DNA of 64,000 nt from Streptomyces acidiscabies (GCF_020010905.1 NZ_JAGJBY010000002.1:2666001-2730000); one strand, 5' to 3'; shown: positions 6,615 through 15,970, counted from the stretch's first letter. The notes: generated by a model not told the origin, from the sequence alone. Numbers and translations: made by a program.

Positions 6615-8177
6615 TCAGCCCCTGAACCCCAGCAGCCCGTGCAGCGCGGTGCCGTGCGCCGACGGTGCCGCGACCTTGCTCGTCAGCGGCTTGGGGTCCG
6701 GCAGGGTCTTGCACACCGCGTCGACCGGGCCGTCGGCGCGCGGGACCGTGCCGTCGGTCAGGTACGCGGCGAGGTGCTTGTCGAGGCACGCGTTGCCGCT
6801 GAGCGTGATCCCGTGGTTCCCGCCGCCCTCCTCGACGACGAGGCTGGAGCCGCGCAGCAGCGCGTGCGTGAGGGCGCCGCCCTCGTACGGGGTCGCCGCG
6901 TCGTTGGTCGCCTGGAACAGCAGGACCGGCGGCAGCTTGTGGTTGGCGACGTTCACCGGCCGCAGCGACTTCGTCGGCCAGAACGCGCACGACGCGTTGT
7001 ACCAGGCGTTGTTCCAGGTCATGAAGGGCGCCTTCTCGTACGTCGCCCAGTTGTCGGCCCGCCACTGCTCCCAGTCACGCGGCCAGGCGGCGTCCCGGCA
7101 CTGCACCGAGCTGTAGACGCTGAACCCGTTGTCCCCGGACGCGTCGACCGCGCCGAAGTTCTCGTACGTCTCGACCAGCGGATCGGCGTTCTTGGTGTTC
7201 ACGTACGCGGCGAACGCCTCGGCGAGGTAGGGCCAGTAGCCGTTGAAGTACCCGCCCGGCAGAAACGTGTCCTCCAGCTCGGAGGCGCCCACCTTGCCGC
7301 CGGCCGGCTTCTTCGCGAGGGACGCGCGCATGGCGTACCACTTCGCCTCGACCTTCTCGGGGTCGGTGCCGAGGTGGTAGGTGGCGTCGTACTTCGCGAT
7401 CCACGCCATCAGCGCGCGGTGGCGGTCGTTGAAGGCGACGTCCTGGGTGAGGTTGTCGTCGTACCAGACGCCCGAGGGGTCGACGATCGAGTCGAGCACC
7501 AGGCGGCGCACGTGCCGCGGGTAGAGCTTCGCGTAGACGGCGCCCAGGTACGTGCCGTACGAGTAGCCGAAGTAGTTGATCTGGCGCGCGCCGACGGCCG
7601 TACGGATCGCGTCCATGTCGCGCACCGCGCTGACGGTGTCGATGTACGGCAGGAGCTTCGCGTACTTCGTGCCGCAGGCTTTCGCGAACGACTGCACGCG
7701 CGCGAGGTTGGCCCGCTCGATCGCCTCGGTGACGGGCACCGAGTCGGGGCGCACGGGGTCGAAGTGCCCCGGCTTGCAGTCCAGCGTGGGCGTGGACTTG
7801 CCGACCCCGCGCGGGTCGAAGCCGATGACGTCGTACTGCGCGGCGACCTTCTTCGGGAGCGTCGAGGCGACGAACCCGGCGAGGGACAGGCCGCTGCCAC
7901 CGGGACCGCCGGGGTTGACCAGCAGGGGCCCCTGGTAGGTCTTCGCGGTGTGCGGTACGCGGGTCAGCGCGAGGGTGATCCGCTGCCCGCCCGGGTTGTC
8001 GTGGTCGAGCGGCACCTTCAGGGAGGCGCACTGGAGCGTCGGGTGGTCGGTCGTACCGCAGCTCTTCCAGGCGAGCTTCGCGGCGTACGAGGCGTCAGCG
8101 GCCTCGACGGGCGCGGCGGCGAGCGTCGCGGCCACGACGGCGGCGGCACCGCACAGTACGGCTACGCGTTTTCTCAT
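6615..8177 (-). CDS. Secreted alpha/beta-hydrolase, tripeptidyl aminopeptidase (Tap)-like, S33
   Basis: A 520-aa exported hydrolase. MRKRVAVLCG and an Ala-rich hydrophobic core ending AAPVEAADA form a Sec signal peptide. The mature part carries the oxyanion segment GGPGGSG, the FDPRGVGKS motif, and the nucleophile elbow GYSYGT with Ser206; DAATPYEGG and GGGNHG near the C-terminus supply the acid and histidine. Layout and length match the Streptomyces Tap/SlpD/SlpE peptidases, which remove N-terminal tripeptides from secreted proteins. The ATG follows GGGAGG. It is transcribed alone, 134 bp after the radical SAM gene. Confidence 0.9.
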   Translation of the reverse strand: MRKRVAVLCGAAAVVAATLAAAPVEAADASYAAKLAWKSCGTTDHPTLQCASLKVPLDHDNPGGQRITLALTRVPHTAKTYQGPLLVNPGGPGGSGLSLAGFVASTLPKKVAAQYDVIGFDPRGVGKSTPTLDCKPGHFDPVRPDSVPVTEAIERANLARVQSFAKACGTKYAKLLPYIDTVSAVRDMDAIRTAVGARQINYFGYSYGTYLGAVYAKLYPRHVRRLVLDSIVDPSGVWYDDNLTQDVAFNDRHRALMAWIAKYDATYHLGTDPEKVEAKWYAMRASLAKKPAGGKVGASELEDTFLPGGYFNGYWPYLAEAFAAYVNTKNADPLVETYENFGAVDASGDNGFSVYSSVQCRDAAWPRDWEQWRADNWATYEKAPFMTWNNAWYNASCAFWPTKSLRPVNVANHKLPPVLLFQATNDAATPYEGGALTHALLRGSSLVVEEGGGNHGITLSGNACLDKHLAAYLTDGTVPRADGPVDAVCKTLPDPKPLTSKVAAPSAHGTALHGLLGFRG

Positions 8178-8311
8178 GGAGCCTCCCAGGAACGGCCGGG
8201 ACCGTGTGGGTCGACGGCCCCGGCGGCATCGTCCCGAGAAGCGGCGGCGAAGGAACCTGTTCCGCCGATAGTTGACCCGAACGGATCTCTCCCCGCAGGC
8301 TCCGGGCCCGT

Positions 8312-9358
8312 TCAGAGCAGGCTCAGCTGGACCGGCCCCGGAGGTTCCGGCTCCTCCTCCCGCGCGGGCGCGGGTGCCCTGCGCGGCATCCCCCCGCGCG
8401 TGGGGCCGATGCCGTACTCCCGCGCCAGTTCGTGGACCTGACGGGTGATCCGGCGCTGGTACCAGGTCGGGGCGTAGGCACCGTCCGCGTACAGCCGGTC
8501 GTAACGGGACGTCAGATGCGGGTGGTGGTGCGCCAGCCAGGCCATGAACCACTCGCGCGCGCCGGGCCGCAGATGCAGCGTCAGCGGCGTCACGGACGTT
8601 GCCCCGGCGGCGGCTATCGCGCGCACAGTGGCACGCAGGTGATCGGGGTGATCGCTCAGGAACGGGATCACGGGAGCCATCAGGACGCCGCACCCGAGCC
8701 CGGCGTCGGCCAGTGCGCGTACGACGTCCAGGCGCCGCTGGGGAGCCGGGGTGCCCGGCTCCACCGTGCGCCACAGTTCCTCGTCGAGGAAGCCGACCGA
8801 CACGGAGACGCCGACGTCGGTCACCTCGGCGGCCCGCCGCAGGAGGTCGAGATCACGCAGGATCAGCGTCCCCTTGGTGAGGATCGAGAACGGGTTCGCG
8901 CGCTCCCGCAGAGCGGTCAGGATGCCCGGCATCAGTTGATAGCGGCCCTCCGCACGTTGATAGCAGTCGACGTTGGTGCCCATCGCGATGTGCTCCCCCT
9001 GCCAGTGCGGGGAGGCGAGTTCGCGGCGCAGCACCTCGGGGGCGTTCACCTTGACGACGATCTGCGTGTCGAAGCCGATGCCCGTGTCGAGGTCCAGATA
9101 GCTGTGCGTGCGGCGCGCGAAGCAGTACACGCACGCGTGCGTGCACCCCCGGTAGGGGTTCACCGTCCATTCGAACGGCATGCGCGAGGCGCCCGGCACC
9201 CGGTTCAGGACCGAGCGGGCCCGGACCTCGTGGAACGTCATTCCGCGGAACTCGGGCGTGTCGAAGGTACGGGTGGTCACCGCGTCCGCGCCGAACAGGG
9301 CGGGGTCGGCCGCCCGGCCGTGCTCGCCGGGCTCCTGGGTGAGGTTCTGCCAGCGCAT
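8312..9358 (-). CDS. Radical SAM protein of the Rv2578c type, SOS-box associated
   Basis: A 348-aa protein with the cluster motif CTHACVYC (Cys72, Cys76, Cys79; CX3CX2C) inside NPYRGCTHACVYCFAR, typical of the Rv2578c/PA0069 radical SAM family in the SplB-like group. GTNVDCYQ and FSILTKGTLILRD follow in the barrel. The C-terminus is Pro/Arg-rich. The 4Fe-4S cluster should cleave S-adenosylmethionine to start radical chemistry; the substrate is unknown. ATG with GAGGAGG upstream. A GAAC-N4-GTTC palindrome 33-44 bp upstream of the start points to LexA control. I recall the M. tuberculosis relative Rv2578c being listed in its LexA regulon, so a role in the DNA-damage response is likely. Confidence 0.9.
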   Translation of the reverse strand: MRWQNLTQEPGEHGRAADPALFGADAVTTRTFDTPEFRGMTFHEVRARSVLNRVPGASRMPFEWTVNPYRGCTHACVYCFARRTHSYLDLDTGIGFDTQIVVKVNAPEVLRRELASPHWQGEHIAMGTNVDCYQRAEGRYQLMPGILTALRERANPFSILTKGTLILRDLDLLRRAAEVTDVGVSVSVGFLDEELWRTVEPGTPAPQRRLDVVRALADAGLGCGVLMAPVIPFLSDHPDHLRATVRAIAAAGATSVTPLTLHLRPGAREWFMAWLAHHHPHLTSRYDRLYADGAYAPTWYQRRITRQVHELAREYGIGPTRGGMPRRAPAPAREEEPEPPGPVQLSLL

Positions 9359-9390
9359 GACGCCTCCTCGGTAGCACTGGCCACAGAATA

Positions 9391-9402
9391 GAACACTTGT
9401 TC
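9391..9402. promoter_or_regulatory. LexA-type SOS box
   Basis: GAACACTTGTTC fits GAAC-N4-GTTC, the core shared by Gram-positive and actinobacterial SOS boxes. It lies 33-44 bp upstream of the radical SAM gene on the minus strand and more than 110 bp upstream of the SRPBCC gene on the plus strand. Confidence 0.65.
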
Positions 9403-9514
9403 CCATGATCGTGCGCGTGCCGTTTCCGCTCGCTTTGGGACCCCCGATTTGGGTGGCTGCCCGGCGGGGTGGTTGGCTTGCCCCGATCCCGAGAAACAGG
9501 CCCTGGAGGAACTC

Positions 9515-9958
9515 ATGGCGCAGGTCGAGGCCACCACCGAGCGCGTCGTCGCGGCGGACCCGGAGACGGTGTTCGACACGCTCGCCGACTACGGCGGCCC
9601 TCGCGCGAAGCTGATGCCCGAACAGTTCAGCGAGTTCGAGGTGCGCGAAGGCGGCGACGGCGAGGGCACGCTCGTCCACTGGAAGCTCCAGGCGACCAAG
9701 AAGCGCGTGCGCGACTGCCTTCTGGAGGTCGCCGAGCCCACCGACGGCGAGCTGGTCGAGAAGGACCGCAACTCCTCCATGGTCACCGTCTGGCGCGTCA
9801 CGCCCGCCGGTGAGGGAAAGGCGCGCGTCGTCGTCACCACGACCTGGCAGGGTGCCGGGGGCATCGGCGGCTTCTTCGAGAAGACCTTCGCCCCCAAGGG
9901 CCTCGCCCGGATCTACGACGCGCTGCTCGCCAACCTCGCCGCCGAGGTGGAGAAGTAG
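9515..9958 (+). CDS. SRPBCC-family (polyketide cyclase/START-like) protein
   Basis: A 147-aa protein starting MAQVEATTERVVAADPETVFDTLADYGG, the usual N-terminal strand and helix of the SRPBCC fold, and ending with the long helix FAPKGLARIYDALLANLAAEVE. These proteins form a deep hydrophobic pocket for lipids or polyketides, or act as toxin-like RatA/CoQ10-binding proteins; nothing visible identifies the ligand. The ATG is preceded by GGAGGAACTC, a strong ribosome binding site. It is divergent from the SOS-box radical SAM gene. A hairpin follows 10 bp after the stop. Confidence 0.85.
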   Translation: MAQVEATTERVVAADPETVFDTLADYGGPRAKLMPEQFSEFEVREGGDGEGTLVHWKLQATKKRVRDCLLEVAEPTDGELVEKDRNSSMVTVWRVTPAGEGKARVVVTTTWQGAGGIGGFFEKTFAPKGLARIYDALLANLAAEVEK

Positions 9959-9968
9959 AACGCCCGGA

Positions 9969-9989
9969 CCGGCGGACAGGTTCCGCCGG
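9969..9989 (+). terminator. Hairpin downstream of the SRPBCC gene
   Basis: CCGGCGGA (9969-9976) pairs with TCCGCCGG (9982-9989) around a 5-base loop, 10 bases after the stop codon. There is no T-tract, as is common for Streptomyces terminators. Confidence 0.6.
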
Positions 9990-10015
9990 AGCCCCGGCCG
10001 TTGATCGAGTTCACC

Positions 10016-10041
10016 GGTTCGAGTGGTTGTTCCCTCGAACC
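10016..10041. promoter_or_regulatory. Inverted repeat upstream of the MFS gene, candidate operator
   Basis: GGTTCGAG (10016-10023) and CTCGAACC (10034-10041) are perfect 8-bp arms 10 bases apart, extended by flanking ACC/CGGT. It lies about 90-110 bp upstream of the proposed GTG of the transporter, a usual place for a TetR- or MarR-type operator. The regulator is not encoded next to it. Confidence 0.45.
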
Positions 10042-10127
10042 CGGTCGGCGCCGTAACTCGTCGCGCTTGCCAGGAGTTGTCGCTTTACGCGGGAATTGTG
10101 TGGCAAGTGCGACGAGGGGAGCGGTAC

Positions 10128-12506
10128 GTGGGCGGGATCACCCTGGTGCAGGAGGAGCCGGCGGCAGCGACGGCCCCGCCGGCCGCCGCGCCCCCACCCC
10201 CGCGGCAGGGCGAGGAGCTGAGCCCCCGCCGGGTGCGGCTCGTCTTCGTCGGCCTCATGCTCGCGCTGCTCCTCGCGGCGCTGGAGCAGATGATCGTCGC
10301 CACCGCCCTGCCGAAGATCGTCGGCGAGCTGCACGGCCTCGACAAGATGTCCTGGGCGATCACCGCCTACCTGCTGACCGCCACCGTCGGCCTGCCCGTC
10401 TACGGCAAGCTCGGCGACCTCATCGGCCGCAAAGGCGTCTTCCAATTCGCGATCGTCGTCTTCGTCATCGGCTCCGCCCTCGCCGGGCGCGCGCAGACGA
10501 TGGACCAGCTGATCGCCTTCCGCGCGGTGCAGGGCGTCGGCGCGGGCGGGCTGATGATCGGCGTCCAGGCGATCATCGCGGACATCGTGCCGCCCCGGCA
10601 GCGCGGCCGGTACATGGGCCTCATCGGCGCCGCCTTCGGACTGGCCTCCGTCGCGGGCCCCCTGCTCGGCGGCTACTTCACCGACCACCTCTCCTGGCGC
10701 TGGTGCTTCTACTTCAACGTCCCCTTCGGACTGGTCACCCTCGCCGTCGTCACCGCCGTCCTCAAACTGCCCAGGCCCAAGGCCCGCCCCCGCTTCGACT
10801 TCCTCGGCACGCTGCTGCTCGCCGCCGCCTCCACCTGCCTGGTCCTGCTGACCAGCTGGGGCGGCACCGAGTACGCGTGGGGCTCGCGCACGATCCTCGG
10901 CCTCGGCGCGGGCGCCGTCGCCGCGAGCCTGCTCTTCCTGCTCGCCGAGCACCGCGCGGCCGAACCCCTCATCCCGCTGCGGCTGTTCAGGGACTCCGTC
11001 TTCAACGTCACCGGGCTCATCGGCCTCGTGATCGGCGTCGCCCTGTTCGGCGCGGCCAGCTATCTGCCGACGTTCCTGCAGATGGTCGACGGCGCCTCCG
11101 CCACCGAGTCCGGGCTGCTGATGCTGCCCATGATGGCGGGCATCGTCGTCGCCTCCGTCGTCTCCGGGCAGCTCATCAGCCGCACCGGCCGCTATAAGCT
11201 CTACCCCCTCCTCGGCGGCGCCCTGTCCGCCGCCGGCATGTGGCTGCTGTCCCGCCTGGAGACCGACACGCCCCGGCTGCACTACAGCCTCTGGATGGCC
11301 GTCCTCGGCGCCGGCATCGGCCTGGCCATGCCCGTGCTGGTGCTCGCCGTGCAGAACTCCGTGCGCCCCGCCGACCTCGGCACCGCCACCAGTGCCAACA
11401 ACTACTTCCGGCAGATCGGCGGCAGCGTCGGCGCCGCGATCTTCGGCACCCTCTTCGCGAACCGCCTCGCCGACGCCCTGCGCGAGCGCGTCCCCGCGCA
11501 CGCGGGCCAGACGCCGCCCGACGCCGAGTCGATCACCCCGCAGCTCGTCCACGCGCTGCCCCCGGCCCTGCGCGACGCCTATATCAGCGCCTACGCCGAC
11601 GCCATGCCGAGGATCTTCCTGTACCTCGTGCCGGTCCTTCTCGTCGGCCTGTTCCTCGCCTTCTTCCTCAAGGAGAAACCCCTCGTGTCCCACAACGAGA
11701 CGGAGACCGAACCCCTCGCCCTCCCGTCGGCGCGCGCGACGTACGCGGCCGGGATCGCCGTCTGCGGAACCGTCCAGCACCCCGACGGAACCGTCGTCCC
11801 GCGCGCGGCACTCACCCTCATCGACATCACCGGACAGCAGATCGGGCGCGGCGCCAGCGGCGACGACGGACGCTACGCGCTGGCCACCCCGGGCTCCGGC
11901 GCGTATGTGCTGATCGCCGCCGCGGGCGGGCACCAGCCGCAGGCCGTCTCCGTCACCGTCGGTGAGCGGCCCGTCGACCTCGACATCGTTCTCGGCGGCG
12001 CCGGACGCCTCGCCGGGGCCGTCGTCACCGCCGACGGCGCCCCCGTGCGGGACGCCACGGTCACCCTCACCAACGTCCACGGCGAGGTCGTCGCCGCCGC
12101 CCGCAGCGGGCGCGAGGGCGGCTACACCATGACCGAGCTGGTGGCCGGCGAGTACACCCTCGCCGCGAGCGCCCCCGCCTTCCGGCCCGCCGCCCTGCCG
12201 GTCACCGTCCAGCAGGCCCGCGAGACCCGCCAGGACATCGAGCTCGCGGGCGGCGCCGTCCTGCGCGGCACCGTGCGCGCGGGCGGCGGACGGCCCGTCG
12301 AGGACGCGCGCGTGACGCTCCTCGACGCCGCCGGGAACGTCGTCGACACCCTCACCACGGGCCCCGACGGCGCCTTCCGCTTCGTCGACCTGTCCTCCGG
12401 CGAGTACACCGTCATCGCCGCCGGATACCCGCCGGTCGCCACCGTCCTCCAGGTCGCCGGCGGCGGCCGTACGGAACGGGACCTCCAGCTCGGGTACGAG
12501 GACTGA
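10128..12506 (+). CDS. DHA2-family MFS efflux transporter with three C-terminal Ig-like (CarboxypepD_reg-like) domains
   Basis: 792 aa. The first ~30 residues are Pro/Ala-rich. Then comes a ~500-residue, 14-helix drug:H+ antiporter: LEQMIVATALPKIVGEL (helix 1 motif), GKLGDLIGRKGVF (motif A), RAVQGVGAGGLMIG, and GLASVAGPLLGGYFTDHLSWRWCFYFNVP (motif C region). After the last helix, residues ~545-792 form three repeats of a beta-sandwich of the carboxypeptidase-regulatory/CnaB-like type (AVCGTVQHPDGTVVPRA, GRLAGAVVTADGAPVRDA, VLRGTVRAGGGRPVEDA). GTG at 10128 is chosen for AGGGGAG seven bases upstream; a start 35 codons earlier has no comparable site. In a 14-helix topology the extra domains would be cytoplasmic, which is odd for this fold. 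Export of a drug-like compound is inferred. Confidence 0.88.
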   Translation: MGGITLVQEEPAAATAPPAAAPPPPRQGEELSPRRVRLVFVGLMLALLLAALEQMIVATALPKIVGELHGLDKMSWAITAYLLTATVGLPVYGKLGDLIGRKGVFQFAIVVFVIGSALAGRAQTMDQLIAFRAVQGVGAGGLMIGVQAIIADIVPPRQRGRYMGLIGAAFGLASVAGPLLGGYFTDHLSWRWCFYFNVPFGLVTLAVVTAVLKLPRPKARPRFDFLGTLLLAAASTCLVLLTSWGGTEYAWGSRTILGLGAGAVAASLLFLLAEHRAAEPLIPLRLFRDSVFNVTGLIGLVIGVALFGAASYLPTFLQMVDGASATESGLLMLPMMAGIVVASVVSGQLISRTGRYKLYPLLGGALSAAGMWLLSRLETDTPRLHYSLWMAVLGAGIGLAMPVLVLAVQNSVRPADLGTATSANNYFRQIGGSVGAAIFGTLFANRLADALRERVPAHAGQTPPDAESITPQLVHALPPALRDAYISAYADAMPRIFLYLVPVLLVGLFLAFFLKEKPLVSHNETETEPLALPSARATYAAGIAVCGTVQHPDGTVVPRAALTLIDITGQQIGRGASGDDGRYALATPGSGAYVLIAAAGGHQPQAVSVTVGERPVDLDIVLGGAGRLAGAVVTADGAPVRDATVTLTNVHGEVVAAARSGREGGYTMTELVAGEYTLAASAPAFRPAALPVTVQQARETRQDIELAGGAVLRGTVRAGGGRPVEDARVTLLDAAGNVVDTLTTGPDGAFRFVDLSSGEYTVIAAGYPPVATVLQVAGGGRTERDLQLGYED

Positions 12507-12711
12507 AGAGGCTCAGGGGGCGCGCATGGATCACCGTGACCGGGAACGGGCCGCCGCACGGCGCGCGAATGCTCCGTCGAGCGCCCCGTGCGCCCGGCGG
12601 CGCCCCGGTCGCACCAATTCCAGCATTGCCGCACATCCCGGCCTACCGCCCCCGTACCGTGGTGGCAGCGGGACAGATCTTGTGAAGCTCTGGGGAGAGA
12701 GGGCCTGGGCC

Positions 12712-15144
12712 ATGGACCGTGGCACCGAGCGGGACACACATCCCGGCCCGGGACGCGTCCCGCTGGCCGTCGTCGTGGTCGACGACGCCGGCCTCGTCTC
12801 CCACTGGAGCACCGGCGCGCGCAAGCTCTTCGGCGTCGTCAAGGAGGAGGCGGTCGGACAGCCCGCGCTCGACCTGCTGCCCGTCGCCGGCGCCCTCCCC
12901 GACCCCGATGACACCCCCGAGCCCGCCCCGTACGACCTCCTCGCCGAGTACGACGGCCACGGCACGCCCCTCGACACGGGACTCGGTTACCCGTCCTCCG
13001 GGCGGGCCTGGATCAGCCGCCCCGACGACGCCCGCGCGGACGTGCTGTGGTGGGCGTACCCGCTGTACGGCTCCGGCGCCGAACGGCTCCTGGTGCTCGC
13101 CGCCGACGCGGCCGGACTGCGCGAAGAGGCCCCCGACGACGCTGACGGCGACGCCGTCAGCGTCGAGCGGATCTCCCCGGCGTTCGCCCGCCACACCGAG
13201 TTCCCCGGCGCCGACGACCTCGCGCGCCGGCTCCCCGAGATCCTGCCCAGCATGAGCGTCGGCGAGGGCGCCCGCATCGTCGCCCAGATCCTCGAACTCG
13301 GCTACCCCATCCTGGAGTTCAGCCAGAACGAGAAGGTCCCCGTCACCCCCGACTGGGGCGTCTCCCGGCGCGCCGAGCGCATGGTCCGCCGTGAACGCGC
13401 CGCCCGCGTGCTCGCGCAGGGCCTGCCGGTGCCGGCCGAACTCGCCGACGACGACGGCGAGGACCTGGAGTACGTCGCCGTACGCGAGCGCCTGGAGTTC
13501 CTCAACGAGGTCAGCGGGAAGATCGGTACGTCGCTGGACCTCGCGCGCACGATCGTCGAGGTCAGCCGGGCCGTCGTACCGCGCTTCACCGACGTCGCCG
13601 GGACCTATCTGCGCGAACAGGTCGTCGCCGGCGAGGAGTTCGACGACGGGGTGCCCGACACGCGCACGATGTGGCACCGCGTCGCCCTCGAACACACCGA
13701 CGAGCCCGGGCGCTGGGACGACGTCGTCCCCGTCGGCGAGGCGATGCCGTTCCCCGCGCACACGCCGTTCTTCCAGTGCATGACCACCGGCGAACCCGTG
13801 CTCGTGCCGCGCATCGACGAGCGGATGGGGCACGCGATCGCCTCGCAGTTCGACAAGCGCGACATCCGGCCCCTCATCACCGGCCGGTCCATGCTCGTCG
13901 TGCCGCTCAAGGCGCGCAACGTCGTCCTCGGGTTCATGATCCTGCTGCGGCACCCCGAGCGCACCGAGTTCAACGACATGGACCGCGTCACCGGCGCCGA
14001 ACTCGCCGCCCGCGCGGGGCTCGTGCTCGACAACGCGCGCATGTACACGTTCCAGGAGGCCGTCGCCGAGACCCTCCAGGACAGCATGCTGCCGCACATC
14101 CCCGCGCGCATGGCCGGCTGCGACATCGCCACCCGCTACCTGCCGGGCACCCAGATGGGACGCATCGGCGGCGACTGGTTCGACGCGGTCAAGCTGCCCG
14201 GCGCGCGGACCGCGTTCGTCGTCGGCGACGTCATGGGGCACGGGCTCAACTCCGCCGCGAAGATGGGCCAGTTGCGGACCGCGATCCAGACCATGGCCGG
14301 GCTCGACCTGCCGCCCGCGCAACTGCTGCGCAACTTCGACGACCTCGCGCAGCGGCTCGGCGGCGACTACCTCGCGACCTGCCTGTACGCGGTGTACGAC
14401 CCCATCGCCGGCGAGCTGAACATCGCCAACGCCGGCCACATCCCGCCCGTGCTGGTGCGCGCCGACGGCACCAGCGAACTCCTCGACCTGCCCACCGGCG
14501 CGCCCGTCGGCGTCGGCGGGGTGCCCTTCGAGGCCGTCCGGCTGCGCGTGGAGCCCGGCGACCGGCTCGTCATGTGCACCGACGGGCTCGTCGAGATCCG
14601 GGGCGAGGACATCGGTGTCGGGCTGGAGACGCTGTGCGAGTCCGCCGCGCACCCCGCCGCGTCCATGGACGACGCCTGCGACACGATCATCCGGGCGCTC
14701 AACCCGCGCGGGGGGCGCAAGGACGACGTCGCGCTCCTCATGGCCCGCCTCAACGGCATCGAGCCCGACGACGTCGCCGAGTGGCGCTTCGCCCCCGCGC
14801 CCGCCGAGGTCCGGCGCGCCCGCGCGGCGATCGGGGAGCAGCTGCACGAGTGGGGGCTCGCGCGGCTCGTCGACAACGCCGTCCTGATGGTCGGCGAGCT
14901 GGTCACCAACGCGGTGCTGCACGCGCCGGGGCGGGGTGTCGTCGTACGGCTCGTGCGCGGGGAGACGCTGCTGTGCGAAGTGGACGACGAGGGGCATGAG
15001 CTGCCGACCCTGCTGGGCGCCGGTCCGCTGGACGTGGCGGGGCGGGGGCTGCGGGTGGTGAGCACGCTGGCGCGCGAGTGGGGGGCCAGCCGGTCGGGGG
15101 CCGGGAAGAGCGTGTGGTTCGAGCTGACGCTGCCCCGGAGGTAG
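12712..15144 (+). CDS. PAS-GAF-SpoIIE-type PP2C phosphatase with C-terminal HATPase (anti-sigma kinase-like) domain
   Basis: About 810 aa. A PAS-like domain (VPLAVVVVDDAGLVSHWSTGARKLFG) is near residues 15-120, and a GAF domain (LEFLNEVSGKIGTSLDLARTIVEVSR ... LVLDNARMY) near 255-440. A SpoIIE phosphatase core is near 450-675 with GDWFDAVKL, VGDVMGHGLNSA, IANAGHIPPVL and CTDGLVEIRG. A HATPase_c domain near 690-805 carries LVDNAVLMVGELVTNAVLHA. Such proteins dephosphorylate anti-anti-sigma factors and may also bind sigma regulators, so a part in stress or developmental sigma control is likely. No membrane helices are visible. ATG at 12712 is preceded by a purine-rich GAGAGAGGG; GTG at 12682 is the alternative. 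Confidence 0.88.
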   Translation: MDRGTERDTHPGPGRVPLAVVVVDDAGLVSHWSTGARKLFGVVKEEAVGQPALDLLPVAGALPDPDDTPEPAPYDLLAEYDGHGTPLDTGLGYPSSGRAWISRPDDARADVLWWAYPLYGSGAERLLVLAADAAGLREEAPDDADGDAVSVERISPAFARHTEFPGADDLARRLPEILPSMSVGEGARIVAQILELGYPILEFSQNEKVPVTPDWGVSRRAERMVRRERAARVLAQGLPVPAELADDDGEDLEYVAVRERLEFLNEVSGKIGTSLDLARTIVEVSRAVVPRFTDVAGTYLREQVVAGEEFDDGVPDTRTMWHRVALEHTDEPGRWDDVVPVGEAMPFPAHTPFFQCMTTGEPVLVPRIDERMGHAIASQFDKRDIRPLITGRSMLVVPLKARNVVLGFMILLRHPERTEFNDMDRVTGAELAARAGLVLDNARMYTFQEAVAETLQDSMLPHIPARMAGCDIATRYLPGTQMGRIGGDWFDAVKLPGARTAFVVGDVMGHGLNSAAKMGQLRTAIQTMAGLDLPPAQLLRNFDDLAQRLGGDYLATCLYAVYDPIAGELNIANAGHIPPVLVRADGTSELLDLPTGAPVGVGGVPFEAVRLRVEPGDRLVMCTDGLVEIRGEDIGVGLETLCESAAHPAASMDDACDTIIRALNPRGGRKDDVALLMARLNGIEPDDVAEWRFAPAPAEVRRARAAIGEQLHEWGLARLVDNAVLMVGELVTNAVLHAPGRGVVVRLVRGETLLCEVDDEGHELPTLLGAGPLDVAGRGLRVVSTLAREWGASRSGAGKSVWFELTLPRR

Positions 15145-15244
15145 CGAGGCTCTGGCCGCGTTCTTGTGGGCGCGCGCGGGGAGCGGTAGACCGTACCCGG
15201 CTGTCGGTTCACGGCGGGTCGGCGTCGCACCCTGGGGAGAGGTC

Positions 15245-15970
15245 ATGAGCGTGACACAGCGGTACCGGGAGTCGTGGGAAGGGTTCTGGAGGGAAGCGCC
15301 GGAAGGCGCCGGGGAGGTGTTCTGGGACGCGGAACCCGAGGTCGCCGTCGCCTCCCACCTCCCGCTGTTCACCCCCCACCTCCTCGATCCCGGCCTGCCC
15401 CTGATCGACCTGGGGTGCGGGAACGGCACCCAGACGCGGTTCCTCGCGACCCGCTTCGCGCGGGTGCTCGGCGTCGACCTCGCCGAGGCCGCCCTCGACC
15501 AGGCGCGCCGCGCCGACCCCGGAGGGCTGGCGGCGTACCGGTTCCTCGACGCGGTGGAGGAAGGGGCCGCCGAGAGCCTCCACGCCGAGCTGGGGGACGC
15601 GAACGTCTACGTCCGGGGCGTGCTGCACCAGTGCGGTCCCGACGACCGGCAGCCGCTCATGGACGCCGTGGCGGCCCTCGTGGGCGCCCGGGGCCGCGCC
15701 TTCCTGGTCGAGCCCTCCGAGGGCGCCGGCGCGATCCTGGGGGGCCTCGCACGCCGCCCCGAGGGGCCTCCCGCCAAGCTCGCGCCGATCTTCCGGCACG
15801 GCATCGCACCGGGGGCGGTCCCCGACGCGGCCGTACCGGACCACCTGGCGTCGGCCGGACTCGCCGTGCTGGACCTGGGGACGGCACCGCTCACCACCAC
15901 CGAGCGCACACCCGACGGCGCGCTGATCGTGCTGCCGTCGCAGTGGGTCGTGGCGGGACGCCCGGCCTGA
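15245..15970 (+). CDS. Class I SAM-dependent methyltransferase
   Basis: A 241-aa protein with motif I LIDLGCGNGTQT near residues 55-66 and the acidic motif II VLGVDLAEAAL, typical of Rossmann-fold methyltransferases. The segment VYVRGVLHQCGPDDRQPLMDAV matches the motif IV/post region. The substrate cannot be inferred. ATG at 15245 follows GGGGAGAGGTC, a good ribosome binding site. It stands alone between the PP2C gene and a membrane protein. Confidence 0.85.
   Translation: MSVTQRYRESWEGFWREAPEGAGEVFWDAEPEVAVASHLPLFTPHLLDPGLPLIDLGCGNGTQTRFLATRFARVLGVDLAEAALDQARRADPGGLAAYRFLDAVEEGAAESLHAELGDANVYVRGVLHQCGPDDRQPLMDAVAALVGARGRAFLVEPSEGAGAILGGLARRPEGPPAKLAPIFRHGIAPGAVPDAAVPDHLASAGLAVLDLGTAPLTTTERTPDGALIVLPSQWVVAGRPA

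Noticed and set aside
10016..10041. GGTTCGAG...CTCGAACC looked like part of a tRNA T-arm or an att site.
   Set aside because: No acceptor, D or anticodon arms can be drawn around it; better read as an operator-like inverted repeat.
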